Both the position numbers and the translations under genes were made by a program. This document shows positions 1 through 11,161 of a DNA stretch of 64,000 nucleotides, piece after piece. Each line of letters begins with the position of its first letter. The first letter of the stretch is position 1. The notes under the pieces were generated by a model that was not told where the DNA came from, searched no databases, and saw nothing but the letters and a program-made list of their open reading frames with translations. The stretch comes from Diphasiastrum complanatum (taxonomy: Eukaryota > Streptophyta > Lycopodiopsida > Lycopodiales > Lycopodiaceae): NCBI GenBank assembly GCA_029204225.1, contig CM055097.1:975414-1039413 (forward strand). The letters are read 5' to 3'.

Positions 1-940
1 TGGCCCTTTACTCTTAGCCCTCGATCCTTAACTCTTAGTTGGCCCTAAACCCTTGGACCTTAACTCTTAGCCCTTCGCTCTTAACCCTTGGTCCTTAACT
101 CTTGGCCCTTCGCCCTTGGTCTTTGGCCCTTAGCACCTAGCTCTTGTCCCTTAGTCTCAACCCTTGGCCACTAAAAACTTTAACTCCATGGCCTTTCACT
201 CTTAACCCTTGGTCCTTATCGCCTCGCTCTCTCTTGGCCCTTAGCCCTTAGCTTTTGTCCCTTAGTCCTCAACCCTGTGGCCCTTGGCCATTGAAACTTA
301 AAGCTTAGCGGTCTTTCGTCCTGGCCCCTGGCCCTTAACCCTTGGTCTTAATCCTTGTCCTTAAATCCTTGGCCCTTAGCCCTTGATCATTGACCCTTAG
401 CCCTTAGCTCTTATCCCTTAGTGCTTAGCCCTTAGTCCTTAATCGTTGACCATTTGCCCTTGGCCGTTAGCACTTCGCTCTTAACACCTAGCTCTTGTCC
501 CTTGGCCACTAAAACTTAACTCTTGGCCCTTCAGTCTTAACCCTTGGTCCTTATCGCCTCTCTCTCTCTTTTTTCATTAGCCCTTAGCCCTTAGCTTTTG
601 TCCCTTAGTCCTCAACCCTTGGCCTTTGGCCATTGAAACTTCACTCTTAGCGCCTTTCGTCTTGACCCTTGGCTCTTAACCCTTGGTCCTTAATTCTTGT
701 CCTTAAATCCTTGGCCCTTAGCTCTTATCCCTTAGTGCTTAGCCCTTAGTCCTTAACCCTTAGCCATTTGGCCCTTGGCTATTAGCCCTTCGCTCTTATC
801 CTTGGTCCTTAACCCTTGCCCTTAGCCCTTATTCCTTGGTCCTTAGCCCTTAGCTCTTGTCCCTTAGTCCTCAACCTGTGGCCCTTGGCCATTGAAACTT
901 AACTCTTGGCCCTTCGCTCTTAACCCTTGGTCCTCATCTC
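1..940. repeat. Degenerate heptamer satellite, telomere-like
   Basis: The stretch parses almost without gaps into 7-mers of the type CCCTTAG, CCCTTGG, TCCTTAA, CTCTTAA and CCCTTCG, with one exact plant telomere unit (CCCTAAA) near base 47. A higher-order pattern is visible: a block reading roughly 'TTTTGTCCCTTAGTCCTCAA ... GGCCATTGAAACTTA' recurs near 250, 590 and 850. The same heptamers reappear at 3650-3705 beyond a LINE, so the LINE probably inserted into, or was captured by, the satellite. It could be a degenerate interstitial telomeric array or an unrelated 7-bp satellite. Confidence 0.85.
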
Positions 941-966
941 ATATATATATATATATATATATATAT
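941..966. repeat. (AT)13 microsatellite
   Basis: Perfect AT dinucleotide tract at the inner edge of the heptamer satellite. Confidence 0.95.
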
Positions 967-1068
967 CTCCTTGGCCCTCAATGTCAGAGTTAGGGGAGCT
1001 TCTTTTGCGGGTAAGGACCTCGTGGTTGAGGCAAATAATTCATTCATTTCACCTTTGGTCTCAAAGAG

Positions 1069-1604
1069 GATGTCATATTTGCTGCTTGGGTGGGTAAGCT
1101 CCAATCCACCACAATATTTCAGCGTTTCAAGGATGCTTTGCTTCGTCAAAAGGTTCTATGTAAAAGAGGTTGCTTGAAGGGATCTACTATTTTTATGGAT
1201 GAAGACTTGACGCCCATTCAATGGCTGCCACCATCTCAACTCTCCCCCTCCTCACTATTGCTGTCACAGCTTCCCCTCCCTTCGATGCTACTACCCCCCC
1301 TTGTTGGTGCCACCTTATTCCCTTCCCACCTCGCGGCTACCACCATCTCAACTCCCCTCCCCCTCGATGTTGTTGTCACAACCTCCTCCATGTTGCTAAT
1401 GAGCCCCCACCTCGCTGATGAAACCTCCACACTCACTGCTGATGACACCTTCATCCTCGCTACTACTGTAACCTCCACCCTCGCTATTGTTGCCACCTCA
1501 GTGTTGTCCAATGTGTCTGCTACTGTCGTGGCACCCCCCTCCACCTCATCTTTTTTCACTACTCCTCCTCCCTCTCTTTCATCCTCTTCCTCTTCCGCAT
1601 CATC

Positions 1605-1647
<43 letters not shown>

Positions 1648-1860
1648 CCCCTCCATCCATGATATCCATTCTCTACACTCCCTCCAAATCAACTAATCTC
1701 TTTTCCTCTTAGGAAGCTGACCAAATGAGAGCGGATCTCCAGTTCTTGAAGCAAGAACTTTCACAATTGAAAGAATTAATGGTCTCCTTACTAAAGGAAA
1801 TGAACATGTTGCAGTTCAAGGTTGCTTGGACGAGCAGCATAAAGATTTATGGGCAACAGT
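1069..1860 (+). pseudogene. LINE ORF1-like remnant
   Basis: At 1069-1225 a frame reads a basic segment ending in LKGSTIFMDEDLTP, a pattern common in plant LINE ORF1 proteins. A Ser/Thr/Pro-rich low-complexity insert (about 1205-1600, built from CCACCTC-like and CTCCTC motifs) and a CA tract follow. At 1710-1830 a coiled-coil-like stretch resumes (ADLQFLKQELSQLKELM). The frames are not continuous, so this is not a working gene. The ORF1 assignment is by general resemblance only. Confidence 0.45.
1607..1646. repeat. (CA)20 microsatellite
   Basis: Perfect CA repeat inside the LINE ORF1-like region. Confidence 0.95.
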
Positions 1861-1944
1861 CTTGAAGAAAGGCACCAAGCCTAGCGCCCCCATTTCCTCA
1901 GTTATCTCAGCCAACGTGTTACTTTCCACCGGAGTCCTCGTCTT

Positions 1945-2410
1945 TTGTTGAGGGTATTAGTTCTCCATATTATCAGGACCTCTCACCAGATATTATCAGA
2001 TTCTCAGAGCGGAGGCATATTCTCTTCATAGGGGATTTTAGCGCCCAGACGTCTTCGAGACAGACAGAGTTCTTCGACACCACTGATCAGCTGTGTGTTC
2101 GTGCCCTTGATAGTGATATGCTTGGAGTTACCAGGACCTTCGCGGATAGTTTGGGACCTACTACTTCATATTGGGAGCACTTACTACAGTTTGGAGAGGC
2201 ACATGAGCTAGCCATTTATAATGGCTTACCCTGCTGTCCACATTCAGACAGTTATACATATCACTCTCATAGTGGAGGAGATAGTGTCGTTGACTATCTC
2301 ATGGGGTCACCACCCTTTATACCCACAGTCTCTGACTTCCAAGTTTCCACCACCATCCTTTACGATCACTCATTCCTTTCCTTCGATATCGACCACCTTC
2401 CACCCACTCA
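1945..2410 (+). pseudogene. LINE endonuclease fragment (APE-like)
   Basis: The frame shows in order the hallmarks of a LINE endonuclease: GDFSAQT (canonical GDFNA) near 2030, a central LAIYNGLP segment near 2210, SYTYHS near 2250, VVDYLMGS near 2290, and a C-terminal VSDFQV...YDHSFLSFDI near 2330-2390, where functional enzymes read SDHxP. The Ser-to-Tyr change before the catalytic-type Asp-His and the lack of a continuous frame upstream suggest inactivity. It nicks target DNA in live elements. Confidence 0.75.
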
Positions 2411-2928
2411 TTCATCTACACTACCCATGCTTACACGAGCACCCACACACATATTTGATCCCACTCACATGCCTTGGCTTCACTTTTACACTCATTTCCT
2501 CGTGACTACTTTTCTCACCACCTCTCTCCACACGGCTGCATCAGTACTAACCCTCCCCACAAAATCCCATCCCAAAAAGACTCGACACACACCTCGACCA
2601 CTGCACCCTCCATGGTACGATACCGAGTGTTGTTATCTTCATCAGTCAGTAACCTATTCATGTATCCATGCCCCACATCTGCTTCAATCTTCTCGATGCT
2701 CTTACCATTGTGTTCTTCACTGTAAGAAGCGTTCTATGATGATTCTGACCTTCTTTTTAGCTCTTCTTCGGTGCTTTTTGGTGTGAGTTCATTCCTCGTT
2801 CTCCACCACCTCTCTTGGAGGACCTTCGCATTTGGAATGCTTATGCTACTAGCTTGTATATCGTCCCTACTGACTCGCCTATCTCTATATCTCCATGACC
2901 ACTTAAGTTCTCCTTCTTTACATCTGAC

Positions 2929-3428
2929 ATGGTACTTACAATCATTAAGAAGATGAAGCCCCACAAGGCCAGAGATATTGAAGACCTTGAATCTGAACTC
3001 CTTTCCCATGCCTCTGACTTACTCGCCCCCACTATAGCCACCCTTCTTAACTTCATAGTTGTTTACGATTTTCCATCATCTTTGTGCACAAACATTATCC
3101 ACCCCATCCATAAGAATGCTGACCCCATGATTCTGAGTAATGATGTGGTATTGGTCTCACTGACCAGAGAGGGTCTTCAGCGATAGTTGGATTGCTTGCA
3201 TGCGTTTTGCACTAGAGGGGCCTACGGATGAACATTGAGAAGACCAAGGTTATGGTCTTCAACACTTTGCGAGCATTCATGCAGGGAGAAGAGCTTACTT
3301 TGAGTGAACAAGTTCTAGAGGTGGTCCCTTCCTACACATACTTGGGGATCCTTTTCGCAGGACCTACTTTTAGCATGAGACAGACCACTACCACTCGATT
3401 GGGGAAGGGACATGTCTCTCTTGTTTAG
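2929..3428 (+). pseudogene. LINE reverse transcriptase, central part deleted
   Basis: The first part (2929-3120) carries the start of the RT domain (IIKKMKPHKARDIEDLESEL, then NIIHPIHKNADP). Without the usual ~100 or more residues it jumps near 3126 to the motif following the catalytic box: LSNDVVLVSLTREGLQR stands where YADDVVLLSxTxEGLQ is normal. A stop at 3184 is followed by the thumb-side pattern GMNIEKTKVMVFNT and YLGILFAG (3228-3370). The first catalytic Asp is missing, so the enzyme is dead. Confidence 0.8.
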
Positions 3429-3649
3429 CTAGAGCGATTTGGTTTCTGGAAATCCATCCAAGATGCTCACAATGTCGCCTCTTTGATACCATTGTCACCC
3501 CCACAACTTTATCACGTCTCCCCACCTCACACTGAACCAGTCTTTCATGATTACAAACTATCATGCTAGCTCGGTTGATTCGAGCGAAGCCTTTTGTTCC
3601 ACATGAGATTCTCTTGGCTGACTTTGCAATTCCACCTTTACAGATTGAG

Positions 3650-3705
3650 ACAGTTCTTAACCCTTGGCCCTTAATCCTTGGTCCGTAATCCTTGTCCTTT
3701 AATGG
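3650..3705. repeat. Heptamer satellite, downstream remnant
   Basis: A short run of CTTAACCCTTGGCCCTTAAT-type heptamers like those at 1-940, directly after the LINE. Confidence 0.75.
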
Positions 3706-4006
3706 CGGGTGGGGCCTCCTGCCATAGTACCCAAGAACTCACATGATCGATTTGTAAAAAAAGATCAATAATTTCTACTTATTAGTTAAGACTTCTAAAA
3801 CCAATTATTGCTAAAGTAGGACCAATCAGTTTAAAACTAAAGACTGCCTATCATACCAAAGAATAGAGATTCAAAGTTGGTACTACTTCGAAATATGAAA
3901 AGACCCAGAAACGTGTTATAAGTATAAATCTAGGGTTATCCAAGAATAACAAATACTGTTGTTGGGATACTCCAAGAGTACCAAAGCAATCAACACCAAA
4001 AGAAAT

Positions 4007-4334
4007 TTACTCTTTCCAAGCCCTGCCCTCCTCGGGGATCTTCTCGCTACACCCTGGTTTCACACAAAAGTCTTTTGTGCTTATGTTCATAGCAAAACAT
4101 AATGGATGGTAAGAATGCCTGCAGGTAAACATGAATGATTTCAGAAGAAAGGTGGAGTCCAAAGACTCGCCGCATACAGCGCAAAACCCAAGGGCGTGGA
4201 TAATATATTCTGCCCCACATACCACGTGGGGTCTCGGGAACAAAGTGATATGTGTCCCTTGTTGAGCCTCTCTTGCATGAGGTTCACAAAATCTGTCTGC
4301 CCTTGAGCATCCTTCCAATCTGACTTCAGCATTT
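4007..4334 (-). pseudogene. RING-like zinc-binding fragment of a decayed gene
   Basis: The 103-residue minus frame carries a cross-brace cysteine/histidine pattern: C46-x2-C49, C66-x-H68, H71-x2-C74, C85-x4-C90. This is a RING-H2-like order, except that the last pair is spaced by four residues. Upstream residues continue better in another frame (starting MLKSDWKDAQGQTDFVNLMQ at 4332), so a frameshift separates the two halves. Together with the coiled-coil fragment at 5745-6532 on the same strand it probably belonged to one multi-exon gene. I do not recognise the family. An E3-ligase-like role is only inference from the zinc pattern. Confidence 0.45.
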
Positions 4335-4379
4335 TTTATTTTCTCTGCAATGAAAATCCGAATGATTACAAAATAACAC

Positions 4380-5090
4380 TAAACAATAAACAACAGTACC
4401 AGCCAATAGCCAACACTGTATATACTATACATTAGCTCCAAAACTATCAAGAATTATAAGAAAACTACCAACCAAAGCATAAAGGTGCCAAACAATACTA
4501 AAAACTGAATCCAGAAGTACCAAAATAACCAAAAAAAAATTTTAAAAGTTCTAAACAGACCAAAAAAAATTAAAACCAATAATTTTGTCGAAATTATCAA
4601 ACTACAAAATACCAATAGTCAAAAAGGTTACATTAGTACCAAACTGCAGAATTACCAATTGTAGTGTTAGTTACTAAAGTGTAAATAGTACCAATTTGCA
4701 ATAGTACCTCAGTCTCAAATGTTCTGAATGAACGAACTTGTGAAAAGTGCAAAACCACCAAAATTAGTAAATAGTACACCAAAAACAAATTGAGAAGTTT
4801 CAAAAGTACCAAATAATTGCTAAAAAGTTCAAAATAGACTAGAAGTTCAAATCCAATGTCAAAATTGTCAAAGGTTTGGATATTAGAATTACAAAAAGTA
4901 CTAGTAGTACCAAACTTAAAATTTTCATTATTACCAAAGTACTAGTAGTACCAAACTGCAAAAGTACTATAGGTGCAAAAGATTCGAAAGAAAGAGTTTT
5001 ATAAAAGTGCAAGACAACCAAAAGCACCAAAAATCAAATCTCAAAGTACCAAAAGTAAAAAAGTTTCAAACAACATGAAAATTATTAAGA
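4380..5090. repeat. A-rich array of TACCAAA-like words
   Basis: Irregular, highly A-rich sequence with the words AGTACCAAA, GTACCAAA and AAAAGTACCA recurring every 15-30 bases. It is the same family as the denser array at 6545-7445, and lies between two fragments of a decayed minus-strand gene, where an intron would be. The following 5090-5740 shows nothing I can name. Confidence 0.6.
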
Positions 5091-5744
5091 ATTCCAAAGG
5101 TTTCATTAGAATGACCACATGTCATGTGCCAACCTTAGCATTCAGGCATCTAATCCATTCATTAAACATCAAATTACAATGGAAATGCAAGAAATCAAGA
5201 AACTAGTCAAAAATCAAGATGATAGCTAAAAGTAGCAAAACTTCACCAAAATAGGCAAAGTAAGGTATCTTTATTCATGATTATATCATTCACAAGATAG
5301 GGCCTGATTCTAGAGCATGATCATAGCTCTCATGTGACTTTAGGCACATGAACCACTTTTTTCATCAAGAAAGCTCTCCAAGAGAAGCTTCAAGATCTCT
5401 TAAAACTCAAAATTACAAAATGAACAATAGCCTCCAAATTTAGCACGACCTCAGCTATTTATAGTGGTCATTTGTGCTTCTACTATAAGTTTGGGGCCTT
5501 ATTTGGCTAATTTGGGCCCTACAAGTCCGCTATTCACAAATATAGCTAGGTTGTTCGAGCCACCTTATTAACTGTCCTAATGACTAACTCTAGTCTACTT
5601 TAGCTCCATGGACATATTTGGCAATTCATTAGTAAGCTCATGGGCTAATTACATGCAGCACATGACACCACAACGCGTTCATAAGCTTCAAAAGAATGAA
5701 AAGTACCAAACAAAAAAACGAAGACTACCAAAAATTTTACCTCC

Positions 5745-6532
5745 TGAGTTTGCAATTTCCTTGGCGAGGGACTGGGCATCCGCTTGCACTTCCACCTTTT
5801 TTAGCATGCGCTTGGTTAAATTGAGCTCATCATCTACTTCTTTTATCTCCTCTTCATTGGGAGGAGTCCGTGTCTACACACTCAACCAGACGTTTCTCCA
5901 GTTCAACAATCTCGTCCTTGATCACTTGGATGACGATGTTCTCTTCCTGCTTGACCAACAGTTTTTCTTTCTTCTTCTGAATGTTGTCCTTTAATTCCAA
6001 AAGCCTTGCAAGCACACATTGTCCTCATCTCCGAACTTGCTGGAGTAGTAACTCCCTCTTGACTCCAACTCTTGGCTGCCCACTCTGAGGGGGCCCATTA
6101 GCCATACTCCAATTTTCAAGCTTTTTCTGAAGGCCATCCTTCTTGCTGCTGCACATTGCAATCACATTCTCGCCAAATCTAGCCTACGCTATCTTGTGAT
6201 AGGCAGGGTCCAATTTTGTGGCCTTGCAGCGCACAAATACATAACATCTGGCGAATCTGTTAATGATTTTGCCGCAAGAGGGAGGAGCCTGGTACACCTT
6301 GTAGAACAGCAGACGACAATCATTCACAAATTGTGGATACAGTTGGTTAAGATATATCTTAACATTTTTTTTTATATCCATGCCTGAAGATCGTTAGCCA
6401 CTAACTGTCTGGAACATTAGTATCTAGCAGGTCTTTTGCAAGTTTGCCCTCTAGGCTCAAGCCATACTCTTCATGAAACTCCTCGGCTGAGTAACAAAAC
6501 TTCTGCAGGATTGGGTACTCATCCATTTTGTT
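5745..6532 (-). pseudogene. Decayed gene fragment with coiled coil, unknown product
   Basis: On the minus strand an ATG at about 6526 opens MDEYPILQKFCYSAEEFHEE, soon stopped. Further frames continue through DCRLLFYKVYQAPPSCGKII (6381-6184) and a charged, helical stretch including KEKLLVKQEENIVIQVIKDE at 5990-5870. The C-terminal part then shifts frame into DELNLTKRMLKK. At least two stops and one frameshift break it. The helical part looks like a coiled coil. A RING-like fragment lies downstream on the same strand at 4007-4334. No family recognised. Confidence 0.45.
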
Positions 6533-6544
6533 TTTCCTGCAAAA

Positions 6545-7445
6545 CAGATAGTATTAATTTTAGCACAAACTGTTCACTGTAAATCAGTACCAAATAACCA
6601 AATTAAGTACCAAAAGAAGCTAAACTTCCAAATTAAGTACCATAAGCAGCTTTTTAAAATACCAAGTTATGTACCAAAATCAGCTAAAGCACCAAATAAG
6701 TACCAAAAGCAGTTAAAATACCAAATTAAGAACCAAAAGTAGCTAATTACTACCATAATACCAAAGCACCAAAAATAGCTAAAGTACTACTTAAGTACCA
6801 AAGCAACAAATTAAGTACCAAAAGTAGCTACAATACCAAGTTAAGTACCAAATTAAGCTAAAGTACCAAATCAAGAACCAAAAGTAGCTAATTACTACCA
6901 CAATACGAGAAAACTAAGTACCAAAGGCAGCTAAGGTACTACTTAAGTACCAAAAGTAGCTAAAGTACCAAATTAAGTACCCAAAGCAGCTAAAGTACCA
7001 AGATAAGTACCAAAATCAACTGAAGTGCCAAATTAAGAGCCAAATACAACTAATATACCAAAGTAAGAACCAAAAGCAGCTAATTACTACCATAGTACCA
7101 AAAGTACCAAAAGTAATTAAAGTACTACTTAAGTACCAAAAGCAGCTAAAGTACCAAAAGAAGCAAAGTACCGAGTTAAGTACCAGATTAAGAACCAAAA
7201 GCAGCTAACTACTACCACAATACCAAAAGTACCAAACTAAGTACCAAAAGTAGCTAAAGTACCAAGTTAAGTATCAAAAGCAGCTAAAGTACTAAATTAA
7301 GTACCAAAAGTAGTTAAAGTACTAAGTTAAGTACCAAAATCAGCTAAAGTACTAGAATAAGATCTAAAACCAAAGTAAAGTTGCAAATTAAGAACTAAAA
7401 GTAGCTAATTACTACCATAATACTAGAAGTAATAAAAGTAATGAA
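6545..7445. repeat. Minisatellite-like array, AAGTACCAAAAGCAGCTAA units
   Basis: About 900 bases of short alternating words: AAGTACCAAA, then AGCAGCTAA or AGTAGCTAA, then AGTACCAAATT. A larger block with CTAATTACTACCAYAATACC recurs near 6740, 6890, 7080, 7200 and 7405, giving a higher-order period of roughly 120-200 bases. Both strands lack convincing coding capacity. Confidence 0.8.
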
Positions 7446-7775
7446 ATTCATTACAGACAGAACCCTACGATGCTTAATTTACCCTTTCTCTTGTGGCTTG
7501 AATGATCATTAACCGTAGTAGCTATCCTCTCAAACGATTCGTCAAGCTATGAATGTGTGGTTTCTAACTGATCCATGACCCCCGTTTTCACTGGAAATCT
7601 GTCGTGGTAACTGGTCTGTGGCCGTTTGTGTATGCTGGGAGGTGCGCTCAATGTCTCAAGATTTTCAACAGTGGCCTTAGAGGTGGCTTTGCACTTCCTT
7701 GTAGGTGTCCTCATCTTTTACGGTAGATAATCGAGAACAATTTTGCAGAATGCAAGAAGATGTTTTGAACAAAAG

Positions 7776-8031
7776 ACAACAAAGAGCAAAACGACAGCAA
7801 TAAACTGATAACAAAGAGCAATGATAGCAGTGAACTGATCTAGCAGAAAGCAACGATAGCAATAAACTGATAGCAAAAAGGAATGATAGCAATGAATCGA
7901 TCTAGTAGAAAGCAAGATAGCAATGAACTGCTAGCAAAAAGCAAGATAGCAACGTGAACTAATCATAGCATAAAGCAATGATAGCAATGTTCATTGATTG
8001 CAGAAAGCAAGGATAGTAATGAACTGATCAT
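7776..8031. repeat. Tandem repeat, 31-33 bp unit, about 8 copies
   Basis: Units of the form AGAAAGCAANGATAGCAATG + AACTGATCNA repeat head to tail, with small indels. A two-unit alternation (CTGATAGCAAAAA versus GATCTAGCAGAAA) is visible. No coding reading is supported. Confidence 0.75.
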
Positions 8032-9415
8032 TTGGAGGGCGAAGCATTTATTATCCAAATTCAAATTAGATAAAGTAGGCCCATGATTGTCAAGGACGCC
8101 TTCATTGCATTAAATCGTGGCACCTATCAAGCTCCAAAAAGTGAGAAATGTACTACCACAAGTATTGTATTAGAAGTATAAATTCTGAGTAATAAAATCC
8201 ACACTCGCTTGAGTTAAGTGCTCTATTCTTAGCATCACAAGCAAGAAATTGCCAACCATACCATCTTGATAGATTGAACTGTCTTCTAATTAGCCGGAGA
8301 TTTAGGCTAAAAATAGTATACAAACATTTATGGACTACAATCTGTAGTAGAACTTTATCATCTAAAATAAGCAAATTCCTCATGAGTAACAAATTACTTA
8401 TTATGAAAATGCATGTGAGATCCACACAATCTCAAGAATGCACTAGAATTGATCAAGAATTATTCATTACCTTAAGAATCATCACATTTCCTTATAATCT
8501 TCTAATGTTCATTAAGTACCAATTTATGATCCATCAATCATAAACATTTAGAATTTTATGACTTGTCAATCATAATTTACAGGATTCCAAAACCATAATC
8601 ATTAAAAGATACTAGAGTATACGTGCATCATACCACTCAGGAAATATAAGAAACATTCTGAAATCTTCTTCCTAAGGAAAATTACTGGAGTCCAAGAATA
8701 TTCTTCCAACCCGGTTCTTAACCAGATTATGAGTTCCAAATTCTACAATCAACCAAGTAATTAAAGACCATTTAAATACCCATCTTTAACAACATAAACT
8801 TTATACGAACACCTAAGACAACTTCTAGAGTTTACAAAGTTATGTTGAATTCCAACTGAATCCAGTGGTTATCCTTGATATTAGTTAAACTCTGTCATCC
8901 AATATGAGCTCACTAGGATACCGTCAATAACTTGAGATATATTTCTCATTCAAGAAATATTCTATATAAAGAATCTCCTATATTTTATGCACACAACTTT
9001 CATAGATGAATCTTGATGACTCACAAATCGTGTCTTATAAGCAATATAGATCAAAATAAACAGTTCCTAGTGAATTCTCTTCACATTGCCTATTCCACCA
9101 ATTATCTTCTAATCAGGAGTAATCCAATTACTCAAGTCAATCTAGCAAGTGCGAATTTAAGAAAATGAAAAATAAAGAGAGAGAGATTGAGAGAGCCATT
9201 TTTTTTCCCTTAGAAAATCTAGATTTATTGTGGATTCAATGTAGATTCAATGGGAGAGAAGGAGAGGGGGAGTCTATGTTTATAAAGAGAGCTGGAGAGT
9301 ATATGGCTATGTAACAATAGAGGGCCTGGCATAGGGGCATTGGAGCAGGACTGCTTGTCATGAATGAGTTTATGTTTTAATTTGCTTTTCATCATAGATA
9401 ATATAGATTTGATGT
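8032..9415. other. AT-rich stretch without recognisable gene
   Basis: Only short open frames occur on either strand, and none shows a domain. I see no repeat structure in it. Confidence 0.5.
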
Positions 9416-9430
9416 GGAGAGAGAGAGAGA

Positions 9431-9518
<88 letters not shown>
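9416..9518. repeat. (GA)n microsatellite, about 103 bp
   Basis: Nearly pure GA dinucleotides with one interruption (AAGG near 9431). Confidence 0.95.
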
Positions 9519-9521
<3 letters not shown>

Positions 9522-10203
9522 TGGAAAGCACATAGTTTTTTTTTTGACGTTGAGCTCCCTATTTTGAGATGAGGTTTTAACTTTCACTGAAATATGGGAA
9601 GGCCTAGACAATGAAGGGAGAATATGTGGTGATATTATGGAGTAGAGCTATTGACTACAAGGGAAAGTAATCTGTTTGTCATACCTTAAGAGCTTTCTCA
9701 TGTCTACTCTTGTAATTTAGAATATATATCATGTCCCTATATGGTTAAATCTTGGCTTTCTACACAAACACAACCATCAAGACTTTCTCATTGACCTTAA
9801 AAACAAAATTTCCAACATCTATTTATTATTTCTTACAAATATTGTACTCTTTCAAATGTTTCAAATCATGAAAGACTAACCCAATATATATAGTAACTTC
9901 TTACAACCTAAATATAACATGCACAAAACCAACAACTACATACAGCAAAGCTTGTCTTGATATTGGAGATGACCTTGCTTTATTCCATGCATGTGCACAG
10001 ACATATTGTTTAGAGCTTTCAAAATAATTTTCTCCTGTAGATCTGTGCTTTTTCTAACATCCACTAAGTCTCGAGGCACACATACATATAGAAGTCCAGA
10101 TATCTTACATGTTACGATTGGAAGCTTCAAAAGCATCCATGATTTGCATGACTGTAATACATCTGAACTTATTTCTCCCATCAATGAGTTACAACATCTT
10201 TAA

Positions 10204-10872
10204 TCAAGAGCTGAACTTAGACTTGAGCCTCTCAACTTGCTTCTTGCCAATGCTAAACGCCTTCTCAAGTACTGCATTACTAATCTCACTGCCAAACAAT
10301 GCATTGGGTATCAATTGAACTCCAGGATTTTGACTATTCAAGGCGGAGATGGCTAATGCGGGTACCTTGCCTACGTTGAGCTGAAAGTGCAGCAGACCTT
10401 TGGGAAAAATAAACAGGTCTCCTTTCTGTAGAGTTTGAGCAAACAAAGTGTTTGCTGTGTCTACAAACCCCACATAAAGAGTGCCTTCAGCAAGGTACAG
10501 GACTTCCGTAGCGCGCGGGTGAGTGTGGAGCGTCACCAGTCCTCCTGGTGCAAAGTCCAGACGTGCAATAGAGAGGCCCAGAGTGTTAAGAGCGGGGAAT
10601 TGGGCTGCGAAAGCAGGAGTTACTGCAGACCCCGCTTCGTTAGAAGTGCTAGCAGGCTTGCCTAACCCATGGAACGCGAAGTCCGAAGCATTAACAGTTG
10701 AGGGATCTTTGCAGATGAGACCATTCGATAGAACTGTGCTCGGTTGTGCCACACAAAAGTCCTGAAGCGGGTCAGCGTCGTTTGCAAGGACTGGGACAAT
10801 AGTGAGACTGACAAATACGACGAATACGCAGAAGCCGGACTTCCTAGTTCCTCGAGCCGAAGAGTTGTTCAT
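10204..10872 (-). CDS. Germin-like protein GLP-A (cupin, secreted)
   Basis: Intact intronless frame of 222 residues, the usual length for germin-like proteins. An N-terminal hydrophobic segment (about 13-30, ending VPVLA) is a signal peptide, so the product should enter the secretory pathway and reach the cell wall. Cys40 and Cys54 form the conserved N-terminal disulfide pair. The metal site of the germin cupin is complete: H116, H118 and E123 in LHTHPRATE, and H162 in FPKGLLHFQ. The KGD-type motif (150-152) is present. N61-A-S is a glycosylation sequon. Germins bind Mn and may act as oxalate oxidase or superoxide dismutase; which one, if either, cannot be read here. A close paralogue lies at 17376-18044. 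The ATG at 10872 is chosen because it immediately precedes the signal peptide. Confidence 0.95.
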   Translation of the reverse strand: MNNSSARGTRKSGFCVFVVFVSLTIVPVLANDADPLQDFCVAQPSTVLSNGLICKDPSTVNASDFAFHGLGKPASTSNEAGSAVTPAFAAQFPALNTLGLSIARLDFAPGGLVTLHTHPRATEVLYLAEGTLYVGFVDTANTLFAQTLQKGDLFIFPKGLLHFQLNVGKVPALAISALNSQNPGVQLIPNALFGSEISNAVLEKAFSIGKKQVERLKSKFSS

Positions 10873-10874
10873 TG

Positions 10875-11161
10875 CAGCAAACGCGATTGCAGTCGGAGGG
10901 ATTCAAGATTGCCGGTCACAAGATCAGGAACCAGAGCGTGAAGGCAAGCGATAACCAAAGTAATTTTCAGATATGGAGATTATTTAACCGTGGTCAGTTG
11001 CTGAAATGGCTTGATCAGCAAACGCGATTGCAGTCGGAGGATTTCAAGATTGCTGGTCACAAGATCAGGAACCAGAGTGTGAAGGCAAGCGATAACCAAA
11101 GTAATTTTCAGATATGGAGATTACTGAACCGTGGTCAGTTGCTGAAATGGCTTGATCAGCA
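10875..11161. repeat. 141-bp tandem duplication upstream of GLP-A
   Basis: Unit 1 is 10875-11015 and unit 2 is 11016-11156, and a third partial unit starts at 11157. The period is exactly 141 with a few substitutions (for example GAGGGATTC versus GAGGATTTC). It begins three bases upstream of the GLP-A start codon, so it doubles the leader or proximal promoter. GLP-B has a single, slightly shortened unit at 18047-18183. Confidence 0.95.

Larger units (their letters stand above)
1040..3645 (+). mobile_element. Decayed LINE (non-LTR retrotransposon), internally deleted
   Basis: Plus-strand fragments of ORF1, an APE-type endonuclease and a reverse transcriptase occur in the expected order. They are broken by frameshifts and by a large deletion in the RT. 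The element is bracketed by the same heptamer satellite on both sides (1-940 and 3650-3705). No poly(A) tail or target-site duplication is obvious. Confidence 0.75.

Noticed and set aside
1090-1662. 190-codon plus frame with Ser/Thr/Pro/Leu composition
   Set aside because: It crosses low-complexity CCACCTC-type sequence and the CA microsatellite. Only the first ~50 codons look LINE-derived.
5608-5994. 128-codon plus frame
   Set aside because: It is antisense to a minus-strand coiled-coil frame that has far better composition.
9225-9611. Minus frame with a long Ser-Leu repeat
   Set aside because: It is the translation of the GA microsatellite.
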